Part shown: positions 1 through 10,600 of the stretch, piece after piece
How positions within the stretch are numbered: position 1 is the stretch's first letter
How the letters are laid out: every line of letters starts with the position of its first letter
Origin: Ariolimax columbianus
Taxonomy: Eukaryota > Mollusca > Gastropoda > Stylommatophora > Arionidae
Length of the DNA: 64,000 bases
Direction of reading: 5' to 3'
Assembly (NCBI GenBank): GCA_036924085.1
Contig: JAVGWX010000013.1
Span: 66,004,157-66,068,156, forward strand
The notes under the pieces: model-generated
What the model was told of the DNA's origin: nothing
The model's database searches: none
Seen by the model: only the letters and a program-made list of their open reading frames with translations
Program-made: the position numbers and the translations under genes

Positions 1-849
1 ATTTAAAGACAAATTAAATAATTAGACTCATCTAAGATTTAAACCACGAACCTGTATCACCATAGGCGAGAAATCACACCCATAGACCATCGTGCAATCT
101 GAAAATAGTTTCGCAAAAGAAATTTGTAGGTTGATGTGTTTTGACTACCCGGACAGAAAGAAACACGTTTCGTTTCGTATAAAAGTAAACTCTTTATTGA
201 TTACAAAACAATGAGCTCGGTCTACGACTATGCAATTTCGGTGGCGCTTACACGCGTGTCATAAGTAAGCCGCAGCTGTTTCCAGATATCAACTATTTTT
301 TTTTTATTGAAACCATAATCGAATGTAATGATTTTTAACTATAAAAAAAAATGTATTTTATTTTACGTGTTTTCTCACTAGTTTCTATTTGCAGAGGCGC
401 GTCTATTCCACCCCATACTGTAGTCAATTGGGCGATATCAAGAAATATATACCAGTGCGTGGATGCATGGGTGCGTCTGTATGTACTTATGCTATTTGAA
501 CACTGCACCTTCTCCGGCTTTGAGAATCGTGTGATTACATCATCACATGATGCGATCAGCCAATCAAATCATACCTGCGTACTCTGGATGAGTACGAGGA
601 AATAATGAGTGATTCCCTTTATAAACATGGCTGCCCTCTTTAAGCTTCTCTCGTCGCCATTCAGTTAAACCCCTTAACTGGACTGAAGATGAACATGTTG
701 TCGCTCTGTTCCTGAAATGGAGTCGACATACTTACAACATGTATTCTTGTTTTTGTCTGTTCTCCTCGCCCAGACATATGTCTGTCTATTCGATATATTA
801 TTCGTTGAAAAAATTCTGACAAGATCTGAAGTAGTTGATTCGTAATTAT
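1..849. other. No gene or repeat recognised
   Basis: This stretch is moderately AT-rich single-copy-looking DNA. The short open frames (such as 351-605) have no recognisable domain, and no tRNA-like boxes or arrays were seen. Confidence 0.5.
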
Positions 850-975
850 AATAAATAGTCTTCTTCTTTCTCGTTCGTCTTCTTCTTCCTCGTTCGTCTT
901 CTTCTTCTTCGTTCGTCTTCATCTTTCTCGTTCGTACTCTTCTTCTTCGTTCGTCTTCATCTTTCTCGTTCGTCT
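850..975. repeat. CTT/CGTT minisatellite, tail of the adjoining LINE
   Basis: The pyrimidine-rich tract is built from CTTCTTC and TCGTTCGTC blocks. On the minus strand it reads GAACGA/GAAGAAG and directly follows the 3' untranslated end of the LINE fragment at 976-1395, so it is best read as that element's decayed and expanded 3' tail. Confidence 0.6.
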
Positions 976-1395
976 TCAGACCTCAACTTCAATGACTCTA
1001 ACGAAGGCAGGAGTCGACTGTAGTGCCAATCTTGAACTTGTTGTACAGATGACATCTAAGTCTGTTGTGACCTGTGCAAAGCCGGAGAATTATCACCTGG
1101 TCTCGCCTGAAGAGTTGATGGTAGGCATCGTTTTCTATGTGGCCAGGGTGGTCTTTTTCCCATTTTTCACTGTACGTTGCCCTGATGAATGCTTTTGTCT
1201 CATTGCATGTGATTTCTGTATCACTCTGCTGTAGCATTCCTCCCGCTCTGGCGAATCTGTCTGCCTCCTCGTTGCCTGGAATGTTGCAGTGGGCTAGTAT
1301 CCACTGGACTGTCCTTTTTTTTGAAGCACTGGGCCAGGCGTTCGAGCGAGTCTGCCAGAACATCGAGTTAGTTTTTGTGCTATAATATATAGTGA
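976..1395 (-). pseudogene. LINE reverse transcriptase 3' fragment (RNase H and C-terminus), jockey-like
   Basis: This is the 3' end of a non-LTR retrotransposon ORF2. The frame from about 1395 down to the stop at 998-1000 contains the late RNase H signature QWILAHCNIPGNEEADRFA, where the family normally has a HC/HxGIxGNExAD motif. It then runs into the C-terminal block around ILRLCTGHNRLRCHLYNKF. The endonuclease, the reverse transcriptase and the first RNase H residues are absent, which is usual 5' truncation. The C-terminal zinc-knuckle part is degraded after GTTVDSC. The 3' untranslated part (TTAGAGTCATTGAAGTTGAG on the minus strand) recurs in the copies at 3560-4255 and 55262-55325. It is non-functional. 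The 'jockey-like' label rests on the RNase H and C-terminal style. Confidence 0.8.
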
Positions 1396-1399
1396 TTTG

Positions 1400-1725
1400 G
1401 GGGAGAAGGCGTGACGCATTGCATGAGCTGATAACAGCCAGAGACTCGTAGCTTAATGACGAGATAAAGGTCATAGGACCAGAGCTGACCAAAACCCTAT
1501 TTTGCCCCCAAAGCGTGGCCCTTGAAATAGGCTAGATGTAGTCTTTGCTAAGAGAGTGTGGATCGCAGTGGGAGGGCGAACGCAATACCTAAAAATGCCT
1601 TCTCATATCGGATGTTCCTGGCCGAAAGGAGTATATACCGCAGGATTACTAGATATTGCAACAAAACGTCACATCACCCTTTTCATGACCAACGCTAGAA
1701 AAGAAGAAGAAGAAGAAGAATATTA
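1400..1725 (+). mobile_element. SINE-B variant copy with GAA tail
   Basis: This is a diverged SINE-B copy. The 5' part has GCATTGCATGAGCTG near 1418. The core is recognisable as ATCGGATGTTCCTGGCCGAA near 1607. The copy ends in AGAAAAGAAGAAGAAG near 1700-1720. It abuts the LINE fragment at 976-1395, whose reading frame runs into it in antisense. Confidence 0.6.
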
Positions 1726-1741
1726 AGAAGAAGACGAAGAC

Positions 1742-1796
1742 GAATTGCTGAATGCCCACAATGAGTGAATCTACTCTTATTATGTCCCATGACGGG
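1742..1796 (-). mobile_element. Family C 3'-end fragment
   Basis: The segment GAATGCCCACAATGAGTGAA matches the 3' end of family C in reverse. It is cut off where the SINE-B copy at 1797 begins, so one element was probably inserted into or joined with the other. Confidence 0.6.
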
Positions 1797-2132
1797 ATAA
1801 AGACGTGGAGCAGTGCATGAGCTGCTGCCATCAGCGACCCATAGCTGACTGCTAACGTCAGGGCCAGCGAACAAGCGCTGACAAGACCCTTCTACACCTC
1901 CAAGCGGTGATCCTGGATAACAGGCTGCAGCAAGGCAGACTGACTAAGGAGAAGGGATCGAAGCGGGAATGCTAACCCAGTACTCAAAAGATGCTTGGTC
2001 AAGTTGGATGTGTCGGACCGAAAGGTGGAAATATCGCAGTAAGGCTGTAAACTACGACACATCGCTGTCCGTTCTCTGGACTACATTCTGCTACTTAAGC
2101 CCTTTCAGTGTTTGGTAGCGGGAGATTGAGAA
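1797..2132 (+). mobile_element. SINE-B, near full length
   Basis: The family landmarks occur in order: GCAGTGCATGAGCTGC head, CAGCGACCCATAGCTGACTG, GACCCTTCTACACCTCC, the core (AAGTTGGATGTGTCGGACCG), AGGCTGTAAACTACGACAC, and the end GGTAGCGGGAGATTGAGAAC. A GAA tail follows immediately. No coding potential. Confidence 0.8.
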
Positions 2133-2219
2133 CGAAGAAGAAGAAGAAGAAGAAGAAGATGAAGAAGAAGAAGAAGAAGAAGAAGAAGAAGAAGAAGAAG
2201 AAGAAGAAGAAGAAGAAGA
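2133..2219. repeat. (GAA)n microsatellite, SINE-B tail
   Basis: Nearly pure GAA repeat directly after the SINE-B 3' end. The opposite end meets family C. The poly-leucine frame across it (2105-2302, minus) is an artefact of CTT coding. Confidence 0.9.
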
Positions 2220-2535
2220 CCCACAATGAGTGAATCTACTATTATTATGTCCCCTGAAAAGGGCGTTAAGTGACGGGTTGCAGTTCCATCCTCACATCCC
2301 AAGCTTGCTAATGAAGGTGGGTAGGTCCTCCAGGTGGTTGTACAATGCGTGGCTTAATCTGCATTTCACTTACTACTACGGAGATCACGTCGATCCCCAA
2401 ACTCGCCATGAAAACAGCCCGTTTACAGGGAGAACGTACAAGAAGTTGAGGTGAGAAGGCCAGTATATTTTATCGGAACCTGACTAATATGTCCTACAAA
2501 GTATGTTTCACCAGACTAAGCGCTAGTCTCAGGTC
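2220..2535 (-). mobile_element. Family C copy
   Basis: The reverse-oriented copy begins with CCCACAATGAGTGAATC, continues through GCGTTAAGTGACGGGTTGCA and TACTACGGAGATCACGTCGA, and ends near the ACCTGACTAATATGTCC block that forms 37-bp arrays elsewhere. Only about one 37-bp unit is present here. Confidence 0.75.
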
Positions 2536-2540
2536 CGCTT

Positions 2541-2652
2541 AGAAGAAGAAGAAAAAGAAGAAGAAAATGAAGAAGAAGAAGAGGAAGAAGAAAAAGAAGA
2601 AGATCAAGAAGAAAAAGAAGAAGAAGAGGAAGAAAATGAAGAAGAAGAATAG
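2541..2652. repeat. GAA-rich imperfect microsatellite
   Basis: Polypurine tract of AAGAAGAAGAAAATGAAG type with scattered A and T substitutions. No flanking retroposon end was identified on its left. Confidence 0.8.
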
Positions 2653-2829
2653 GTGACACCTAGTACAATGAAGCCTCAATACAGTTCATCCCCGACGGCA
2701 GCACTAGGTACAGTACTGCCTCTACTTTCTACACTCGTACTGACATCAGCATTCTCTTTATGAATACAAGCAATCGCCATAGGAGTGAGGAGGACGACTA
2801 ACGTCTGGTCAGGCAAAATATAGAGATCA

Positions 2830-3000
2830 GACAAGTTAGGGTCTCTGCCAAAGACGGATGTGTCGGACCAAAAGGTGCAAATATCGCAGTCAAGCTGTAA
2901 ACTAGCGACACAACGCATCCCGTTCTCCGGACTACATCCTGCTACTTGCAAAACCCTGTTCAGGACTTGGTAGAGGGAGATTGAGGACGAACGAAGAAGA
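2830..3000 (+). mobile_element. SINE-B 3' part
   Basis: Truncated copy starting near the core (GATGTGTCGGACCAAAAGGT) and continuing through GCTGTAAACTAGCGACAC to the end TTGGTAGAGGGAGATTGAGG, followed by a short GAAGAAGAAG tail. Confidence 0.75.
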
Positions 3001-3017
3001 AGAGTCAGGTTCAGACA

Positions 3018-3112
3018 AAACTAAGCGACTGCAACCCGTCACTTAACGTCCTTTTCAGGGCGCACAAAAGAGTAACCTACTCATTATGGCTATTCGTAGA
3101 CAACAACAGAAA
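3018..3112 (+). mobile_element. Family C 3' end
   Basis: Contains GCAACCCGTCACTTAACGTC, TTTTCAGGGCGCACAAAAGA and CATTATGGCTATTC, followed by the short ACAACAACAG tail that marks this family's 3' end. Confidence 0.75.
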
Positions 3113-3279
3113 GTGCCCCAGGATTAGCCATACCTGTAACGTTATAAGCGACACAGCTCGTAAGGATCATCTGACAGAGTGGTTTGAATACCAGCATCTA
3201 GACCACAAGGATACGGGCTCAAATCATCGATGCAGAATTTACATTTGCCTATCAAAGATTTTGTAACGTTTTTTCTTAT

Positions 3280-3485
3280 GTTTTCGTTCGCCTTATTTCT
3301 CTATTCCTCAAGGCGGTGTGCGTTGTAATGTTATTTGTATTTTGCGCCTGTCTGCCGAGTGTTTCCTCCTGCATGTTCGAAGAGTTTGCTTCCACTGGGT
3401 AACGGCTGGTGCTGTCATGGGGATCGAACCCAGCACCTTCGGTTGTGAGCCGTATCACTTAACCACTAGCCCATGCCGTGCCCAG
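3280..3485 (-). mobile_element. SINE-A copy (tRNA-derived)
   Basis: Read on the minus strand, the head has a pol III A-box-like GGGCTAGTGGTTAAGTG and a B-box-like GGGTTCGATCCCC (forward GGGGATCGAACCC near 3419). It continues through the family body to CCGCCTTGAGGAATAGAG. The central core is partly deleted. An A-rich tail lies near 3265-3280 on the complement. Confidence 0.8.
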
Positions 3486-3559
3486 CTTATCGAAGATAAA
3501 ATACAAACATAGCCTTATACTGTGCTGCTTTAGGGCATAAAACGGCAGTCGTTACCCAT

Positions 3560-4255
3560 ATCTAAAAAAGTAAAGTATCCTCAGCAGCATTTGCCACTGG
3601 GAGACTCTGCATCAACTTCCGTGTCGAAGCCAGTGCCCTGAGACAAGCCGTTGATACTCTTATAGACCATAAGGACCAGGCAGAAAAGCAGGTGGTCATT
3701 TTCATAGACGCCCTCGCAGTGTTAATGACGCTCAAGAACTAGCACAAAAATGAACTCGGTGCTCGGGTAGACTAGCTTGAACGCCTGTCCCAGTGCTTCA
3801 AAAAAGGCATAGCCATTGGATACCAGCCCCCGACATTCCAGGCAACGGGAGGCAGGCAGACTCACCAGAGAGGGAGGAATGCTGCAGCAGAGTGATACCG
3901 AAATCACATACAATGAGACAAAAGTATTCATCGTACAGTGCAAAATGGGAAAAAAGACCACCCTGGCCACATAGAAAACGATGCCTACCATCACCACTCC
4001 AGGCGAGACCAGGGGATAATTCTTCGGCTACGCACAGGTCACAACAGACTTAGTTGTCACAGCCCCCATGAAGGAAGAACATATTTTGTAGTCATGTCCA
4101 CTGTATACCGACAAAACAAGTAGCATTCGGCAATAGCCAGTGTCCTTCCACGAGAAGATCTACGGAAGCGTACATAGCTTTAAGTCGAATGCCGCCTTCG
4201 TTAGAGTTTTGAAGTCGAGGTCTGAAGATGAACGAGGAAGAAGAAGAAGAAGTTG
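3560..4255 (+). pseudogene. LINE RNase H and C-terminal relic, same family as 976-1395
   Basis: Degenerate forward copy. In successive frames it shows an RNase H start (INFRVEASALRQAVDTL near 3620), the VVIFIDALAVL strand that carries a catalytic aspartate in RNase H, then ENDAYHHHSRRDQGIILRL and RLRTGHNRLSCH near 3950-4050. Stops and frameshifts interrupt it repeatedly. The 3' untranslated end GAAGTCGAGGTCTGAAGATG is followed by a GAAGAAGAAG tail at 4232-4252, matching the copy at 976-1395. It extends further 5' than that copy. Confidence 0.75.
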
Positions 4256-4564
4256 CCCATATGTGTGAATCCTCCAAGTGAATTCTCATTAATCGGATAG
4301 TTACACCAAAATTCCGACGTTGTTAGACCGAACTTATTGACAGACCGCCAAGATTTGAAAGAAAATAAATGTTATTTTTTGAGAGCTAACGAAGAAAATG
4401 AGAAACATGTAATTAGAACCACCAGCTAATAAACTCATTACACTTTTTTTGTTGCGCATTGTGAAGCAGGGTTCAGTAAGTAGTCCATTAAAGGTCATCA
4501 TAGTAGAAATGTACGCAGTCTTCAAAAACAAAACTGCAAAGTTATTATTATTTTTAATATTACA
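4256..4564. other. No gene seen
   Basis: AT-rich sequence between a LINE tail and the degenerate margin of the 30-bp array. Short open frames here have no recognisable features. Confidence 0.5.
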
Positions 4565-5575
4565 AAACTGCCAAAAGAATCAAAAGATGTCAGCAGACAT
4601 TCAAAGGAATACAAACATATTACAAGGCTGCCAAAATATTAAGAAAACCGCTCCAGACTTCAAAAGGAATCTAAATATTGTATCATAATTCCAAAGTGAT
4701 CCAAAGGCTTTACCATAATGTCAACGGAATCCACAGATTTTACCATAATGCTAAAGAAATCAAAATATTTTACCATAATGCTAAAGGAATCCAAGTATGT
4801 TACCATAATGCTAAAGGAATCCAAAGATTTTACCATAATGCTAAAGGAATCCAAAGATTTTACCATAATGCTAAAGGAATCCAAAGATTTTACCATAATG
4901 CTAAAGGAATCCAAAGATTTTACCATAATGCTAAAGGAATCCAAAGATTTTACCATAATGCTAAAGGAATCCAAAGATTTTACCATAATGCTAAAGGAAT
5001 CCAAAGATTTTACCATAATGCTAAAGGAATCCAAAGATTTTACCATAATGCTAAAGGAATCCAAAGATTTTACCATAATGCTAAAGGAATCCAAAGATTT
5101 TACCATAATGCTAAAGGAATCCAAAGATTTTACCATAATGCTAAAGGAATCCAAAGATTTTACCATAATGCTAAAGGAATCCAAAGATTTTACCATAATG
5201 CTAAAGGAATCCAAAGATTTTACCATAATGCTAAAGGAATCCAAAGATTTTACCATAATGCTAAAGGAATCCAAAGATTTTACCATAATGCTAAAGGAAT
5301 CCAAAGATTTTACCATAATGCTAAAGGAATCCAAAGATTTTACCATAATGCTAAAGGAATCCAAAGATTTTACCATAATGCCAAAGAAATCCACAGATTG
5401 CATGATAATGCCACAGGAATCCGAAGACTTCACTAGACTACAAAAGATATCCAAAGCCATCACTGCCTCCGGAAACTAATGACTTCTCTAAGCTGCGGAA
5501 GGAATCCAAAATCTTCATCAAACTGGTTTGGGAATCCATGAACTTTATACGACTTCCAAAGGAATCCTTAGACTT
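4565..5575. repeat. 30-bp satellite: homogeneous core with decayed margins
   Basis: The core (4741-5400) has about 22 copies of a 30-bp unit containing TACCATAATGCTAAAGGAAT. The copies from about 4801 to 5370 are identical. Both margins (4565-4740 and 5401-5575) carry recognisable but strongly diverged units (for example CCAAAGGAATCC near 5557). Because 30 is a multiple of 3 and the unit lacks stops in several frames, long open frames arise on both strands (minus 4660-5463, plus 4678-5436, plus 4718-5479). They are not taken as genes. Confidence 0.95.
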
Positions 5576-5591
5576 AAAGGTTAAGGGGAAG

Positions 5592-7385
5592 GTTTGGGAA
5601 TGTAGTTGTTAGAGACTACAATATAGTAGATCAAAGTTTGGGAATGTAGTTGTTAGAGACTACAATATAGTAGATCAAAGTTTGGGAATGTAGTTGTTAG
5701 AGACTACAATATAGTAGATCAAAGTTTGGGAATGTAGTTGTTAGAGACTACAATATAGAAGATCAAAGTTTGGGAATGTAGTTGTTAGAGACTACAATAT
5801 AGTAGATCAAAGTTTGGGAATGTAGTTGTTAGAGACTACAATATAGAAGATCAAAGTTTGGGAATGTAGTTGTTAGAGACTACAATATAGTAGATCAAAG
5901 TTTGGAAATGTAGTTGTTAGAGACTACAATATAGTAGATCAAAGTTTGGGAATGTAGTTGTTAGAGACTACAATATAGTAGATCAAAGTTTGGGAATGTA
6001 GTTGTTAGAGACTACAATATAGTAGATCAAAGTTTGGGAATGTAGTTGTTAGAGACTACAATATAGTAGATCAAAGTTTGGGAATGTAGTTGTTAGAGAC
6101 TACAATATAGTAGATCAAAGTTTGGGAATGTAATTGTTAGAGACTACAAAATAGTAGATCAAAGTTTGGGAATGTAGTTGTTAGAGACTACAATATAGTA
6201 GATCACAGTTTGGGAATGTAGTTGTTAGAGACTACAATATAGTAGATCAAAGTTTGGGAATGTAGTTGTTAGAGACTACAATATAGTAGATCACAGTTTA
6301 GGAATGTAGTTGTTAGACACTACAATATAGTAGATCAAAGTTTGGGAATGTAGTTGTTAGAGACTACAATATAGTAGATCAAAGTTTGGGAATGTAGTTG
6401 TTAGAGACTACAATATAGTAGATCACAGTTTGGGAATGTAGTTGTTAGAGACTACAATATAGTAGATCAAAGTTTAGGAATGTAGTTGTTAGAGACTACA
6501 ATATAGTAGATCACAGTTTGGGAATGTAGTTGTTAGAGACTACAATATAGTAGATCAAAGTTTGGAAATGTAGTTGTTAGAGACTACAATATAGTAGATC
6601 ACAGTTTGGGAATGTAGTTGTTAGAGACTACAATATAGTAGATCAAAGTTTGGGAATGTAGTTGTTAGAGACTACAATATAGTAGATCACAGTTTAGGAA
6701 TGTAGTTGTTAGACACTACAATATAGTAGATCAAAGTTTGGGAATGTAGTTGTTAGAGACTACAATATAGTAGATCAAAGTTTGGGAATGTAGTTGTTAG
6801 AGACTACAATATAGTAGATCAAAGTTTGGGAATGTAGTTTTTAGAGACTACAATATAGTAGATCACAATTTTAGAATGTAGTTGTTAGATACTACAATAT
6901 ATTAGTAGATCACAGTTTGGGAATGTAGTTGTTAGATACTACAATATAGAAGATCAAAGTTTGGGAATGTAGTTGTTAGATACTACAATATAGTAGATCA
7001 AAGTTTGGGAATGTAGTTGTTAGATACTACAATATAGTAGATCAAAGTTTGGGAATGTAGTTGTTAGATACTACAATATAGTAGATCACAGTTTGGGAAT
7101 GTAGTTGTTAGATACTACAATATAGTAGATCACAGTTTGGGAATGTAGTTGTTAGATACTACATTATAGTAGATCACAGTTTTGGAATGTAGTTGTTAGA
7201 GACTACAATATAGTAGATCACAGTTTGGGAATGTAGTTATTAGATACTACAATATAGTAGATCACAGTTTGGGAATGTAGTTGTTAGATACTACAATATA
7301 GTAGATCAAAGTTTGGGAATGTAGTTGTTAGAGACTACAATATAGTAGATCACAGTTTGGGAATGTAGTTGTTAGATACTACGAT
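5592..7385. repeat. 44-bp satellite with internal dyad
   Basis: About 41 copies of a 44-bp unit, GTTTGGGAATGTAGTTG followed by TTAGAGACTACAATATAGTAGATCAAA split here by a TTAG junction. TGTAGT and ACTACA within each unit form a 6-bp dyad around an 8-base spacer. Variants (AGATCACA for AGATCAAA, TTAGATAC for TTAGAGAC) are grouped: the TTAGATAC type dominates after about 6880. Stop-rich and non-coding. Confidence 0.95.
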
Positions 7386-8149
7386 GTAATAGAACACAGC
7401 TTATATGAGGTACGGTGACCAGATCCTTTCCTCGCTGGACCTAACCCTAAACAGAGATATAAATGTATGCATATACTTCATCAGACTGCTGAAGCCGCAA
7501 TATGATTTTCAAGTATGGCAAACGGTTCTTTTAGTTTGCAAAGAGCATCTTCATCAGGTTGGCAAAAATGCTCCGTAGCGCACACGGGGCTTAGAATCAC
7601 TGCGCCGTAAAAAGATCTCACAGCGCCATCTTCCTGACTACTTGAGTGTATGAGGAAGAGATTACTGCGCTCATGGCTTATCGCGTCGAGATGCAGGAAA
7701 ACCACACGCCAGGAACTGCTGACATTCTACCTTCTAGAGGTTGACCGTTTTACGAGCAATGCCCGGCCGTCATCCACTTAGCCAACCGTTTCGTGGTGAC
7801 CTCTGCCCTTTCCATGGACAAGGCTGTCACTTTTACTTAGCGCGAGTATAGCGAGGTTACGATATGACCTTGACCGTGGTCTAAGTGGTTAGATACGCTG
7901 GTCACAACCCAGACGTACCTTTGTTCATATTCACGAAACAGGAAAGTCTACCCCTATTGGAAGTAAGAACATTAGAATAATTCGTGCTTAATTCGGATGC
8001 ATTGATTTGTTTCGTGGAAAACAGCACAACGCACTCCGTCTTTGGAAACATGATGATCAGATAGTAAATATATACTGTTTGATATGTTCTTGAAAATAAC
8101 ATGCGACCGTAGATTGGTTTAGGGGATCGAAGTGAGACGGCAAATCCGG
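7386..8149. other. No gene recognised
   Basis: Single-copy-looking stretch. A minus-strand frame (7481-7705) and the opposite strand around 7500-7700 give ordinary-looking but unrecognised peptides, with no splice-like boundaries that I can defend. Confidence 0.45.
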
Positions 8150-8258
8150 TAATCAATAAATGTGGTGTGTCAAGTCTTTATACGCGGATATTGCAGCCTC
8201 GCTGTAAACTACACCGTTACAGCGCCATTCTCTGAACGAACGCTTAAAAAGACGAAGA
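8150..8258 (+). mobile_element. SINE-B 3' fragment, diverged
   Basis: Matches only the 3' part of SINE-B: GCGGATATTGCAGCCTCGCT, GTAAACTACACCGTTACAGC, then CGAACGCTTAAAAAGACGAA. The core is largely lost. Confidence 0.55.
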
Positions 8259-8697
8259 AGATACCCGCTCGACTTACTTAACATTATAAATGTCGAACAC
8301 AGCACTAGGTTCAAAATTAACGGGACAATAACATTATAACAGTCCTTGGACACACGTTAACATAACAAGGTTCTCTTCAGGGTGTGAAACCATAACGCTC
8401 CGTGCATAATAAAGGCCTCTGTCAATGGCTTTCGTCTGCGTCCCTGCCCTGATGAACTTGCTCCAGAAGTGGATTTTTCATGGTCATCAGCTGTGAGAGG
8501 GGAATATATAAACGAGTGCAGAGATGAAGAGTCGGCGAAGGTGTTCTTCGCGTGTTGAGGTGTTCAAGGCATTTCGGGTGTGTTCATGTTCTCTCCTTAC
8601 TGTAATTACAGGGGGCTAATGTTAGGGGTTAGATGAGTGACAGGTGAAAAACGGGTGAAAATAAAGGAAAGGCTATCGCTAATCAGATAATGATATG
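8259..8697. other. No gene recognised
   Basis: No domain, tRNA-like box or array was seen between two SINE-B pieces. Confidence 0.45.
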
Positions 8698-8699
8698 GG

Positions 8700-9042
8700 A
8701 TCAAGACGCTGAGCAGCGCATGAGCTGCAATAATCAGCGACCCATAGCTGATTGCTAGCGTCAGGGCCGGCGAACCAGAGCTGCCAAGACCCTTCTACAC
8801 CTCCATGCGTTGATCCTGGATAATAGGCTGCAACAGAGCAGACTGGATAAGGAGCAGGGATCGAAGAGGGAATGCTTAACCGGTACTAACAAAATGCTTG
8901 CTGAAGTCGGATGTGTTGGACCGAAAGGTGGAAATATCGCAGTCAAGCTGTAAACTACTACACAACGCATTCCCTTCTCTGGACTACATTCTGCTACTTA
9001 AGCCCTTTTAGGCTTTGGTAGCGGGAGATTGAGAACTAACGA
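8700..9042 (+). mobile_element. SINE-B, near full length
   Basis: Head GAGCAGCGCATGAGCTGC, CAGCGACCCATAGCTGATTG, GACCCTTCTACACCTCC, intact core GCTGAAGTCGGATGTGTTGG, and the end GGTAGCGGGAGATTGAGAAC with only a minimal tail. A good reference copy for the family in this window. Confidence 0.85.
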
Positions 9043-9360
9043 AGCCAAGCCAATATTTTGATATTGGGGATGAAGTGGTAGAGTCTTTTTTGTTTTAGAC
9101 CTTGGTATTTTGTATGAGGTAGCGATGTCGGTTCACTCCCCCTCTCTTTTCCCCCGTAACATCATGCTAGGTTTCCATTCATGCCTAGGTTGGATAGAGC
9201 GTGTGGATAACGAGGACCAAACCTGATACGATTACGATGGGAGGCGAACGTTCTATTACTCAGACCCAACAAAATATTACAATTTGAAAGTTTAAGAAAA
9301 ATGTTAAACATAAACATGCATCTAAAAAATGGTTTGCATCAGTTGGTAGGGAACAATGTA
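9043..9360. other. No gene seen
   Basis: Spacer between two SINE-B copies in opposite orientation. Nothing recognisable. Confidence 0.45.
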
Positions 9361-9560
9361 TTCTTCGTCTTCTTCTTCCTCCGTTCTCAATCCCCCGCTA
9401 CCAAGCCACGACAAGGACTTTGCAAGAAGCAGGATGTAGTCTGGAGAACGGAATGCATTGTGTCGTAGTTTACAGCTTGAATGCGATATTTTCACCTTTC
9501 GGTCCTACTCATCTGACTTTAGCATGCATTTTTTGGGTACCGGGTTAGCCTTCTTTCTAG
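9361..9560 (-). mobile_element. SINE-B 3' half
   Basis: In reverse: a CTTCTTCTTCC tail complement, TCAATCCCCCGCTACCAAGC, then GTCGTAGTTTACAGCTTGAA and the core complement. The copy stops after GTACCGGGTTAGCC, so the 5' half is missing. Confidence 0.8.
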
Positions 9561-9689
9561 GATTAGTTCTCACACAGACAGCAGTCCAGGACCGTGTATG
9601 CTATGGGGTGTGACCAATGCTTTTGAACTGAGATGAGCGACATGCTTTGATTGATTGATCGATTGATACATTTTTGATTGATTTTATTT

Positions 9690-9936
9690 ATTTGGCGTTC
9701 GAATTCATTCTCTATTTCCCAAGACGGTGTGCGTTGCATTATGGCTGTTATGTTGCGTCTGTCGGCGCAGTGCATCCGACTTCTGCATGCATTTTATGTA
9801 AGGGTCTACCTCCTCTTGCATTTATCTAAGAGTTTTCTTCCCCGGGACAACGGCAGGTGCTGTGATGGGGAGCGAACCCAGCCCCTTGGGATTGTGAGCC
9901 GTGTGACTTAACTATTAGCCATGCCGCCCCCCCGAT
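9690..9936 (-). mobile_element. SINE-A copy
   Basis: Read in reverse: a B-box-like region (forward GGGGAGCGAACCCAGCCCC), the core complement GCATCCGACTTCTGCATGC near 9772, and CCCAAGACGGTGTGCGTTGC near the 3' end. Close to full length. The frame 9678-9911 across it is chance. Confidence 0.8.
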
Positions 9937-10284
9937 TTATTGATTGACTACACATAAAGTCTCCTTTATGGATAATGTTTGTTGTAGTGAACAGTTCTTC
10001 AAGGCCTCCAAATAGTTTTGTGTTGATACTGGTCTCCGTGGGCCAGTGTTCAGTACGCAATCGGCTAAGCATATACAAGTCTTGCAGGATATATCCGGCC
10101 ATCTACGCTGTTTGCCAGCACCTTCGCTTGGGCGATGGAGCCAATTTAAGCCTGTGTGCGCAGCCTTTCAATATGTTATGTGCAGTGTTTCAAAATGGTG
10201 TACTACTTAATAAAAAAATATATATCAATGCAATGTACTGATAAATATGATCTTAGTCGTTAGTCGATGAGAACCTCCACAAGA
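9937..10284. other. No gene recognised
   Basis: Open frames 9908-10102 (minus) and 9975-10241 (plus) overlap. Neither shows a recognisable domain. Confidence 0.4.
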
Positions 10285-10600
10285 GAGATGCCCCTATGTA
10301 GGGCTCAGCTCTGGAATGCGCTTGATATATTCAGGAGGAGGGTGTCCTGCTCAGTAGGCTAGACTCGAGCAGCTTATTACTCTGCTGTATTGGGACAAGT
10401 GCCGCAGAGGGTAGATAACAAATTTGTGAGTTCATTTTAAAAGACTCAGAAACTAGAGCAAAGCAGACCGACAGGCTGTTAGGTGCCATCTATACTGCGC
10501 CTATCAAACGACCTAACCATGGTCGGTGTTATGCCATGTCACACAGTTAGTCGCCTCTTACGACATGCTCTCTGTGGGGAAATGATACTATTCTCTAATA
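10285..10600 (-). mobile_element. Family D copy
   Basis: In reverse orientation it carries GGGCTCAGCTCTGGAATGCG, GACTCGAGCAGCTTATTACT, CAGGCTGTTAGGTGCCATCT and CACACAGTTAGTCGCCTCTT. These blocks occur in the same order at 34665, 41500, 46330, 51330 and 57605. Its right end adjoins the 25-bp array. Confidence 0.75.

Noticed and set aside
4660..5479. Three overlapping frames of about 250 codons on both strands
   Set aside because: They follow the 30-bp period of the satellite. The same DNA is open in sense and antisense.
5592..7385. CRISPR-like regular repeat
   Set aside because: Units are contiguous with no unique spacers, there are no cas genes, and the context is eukaryotic.
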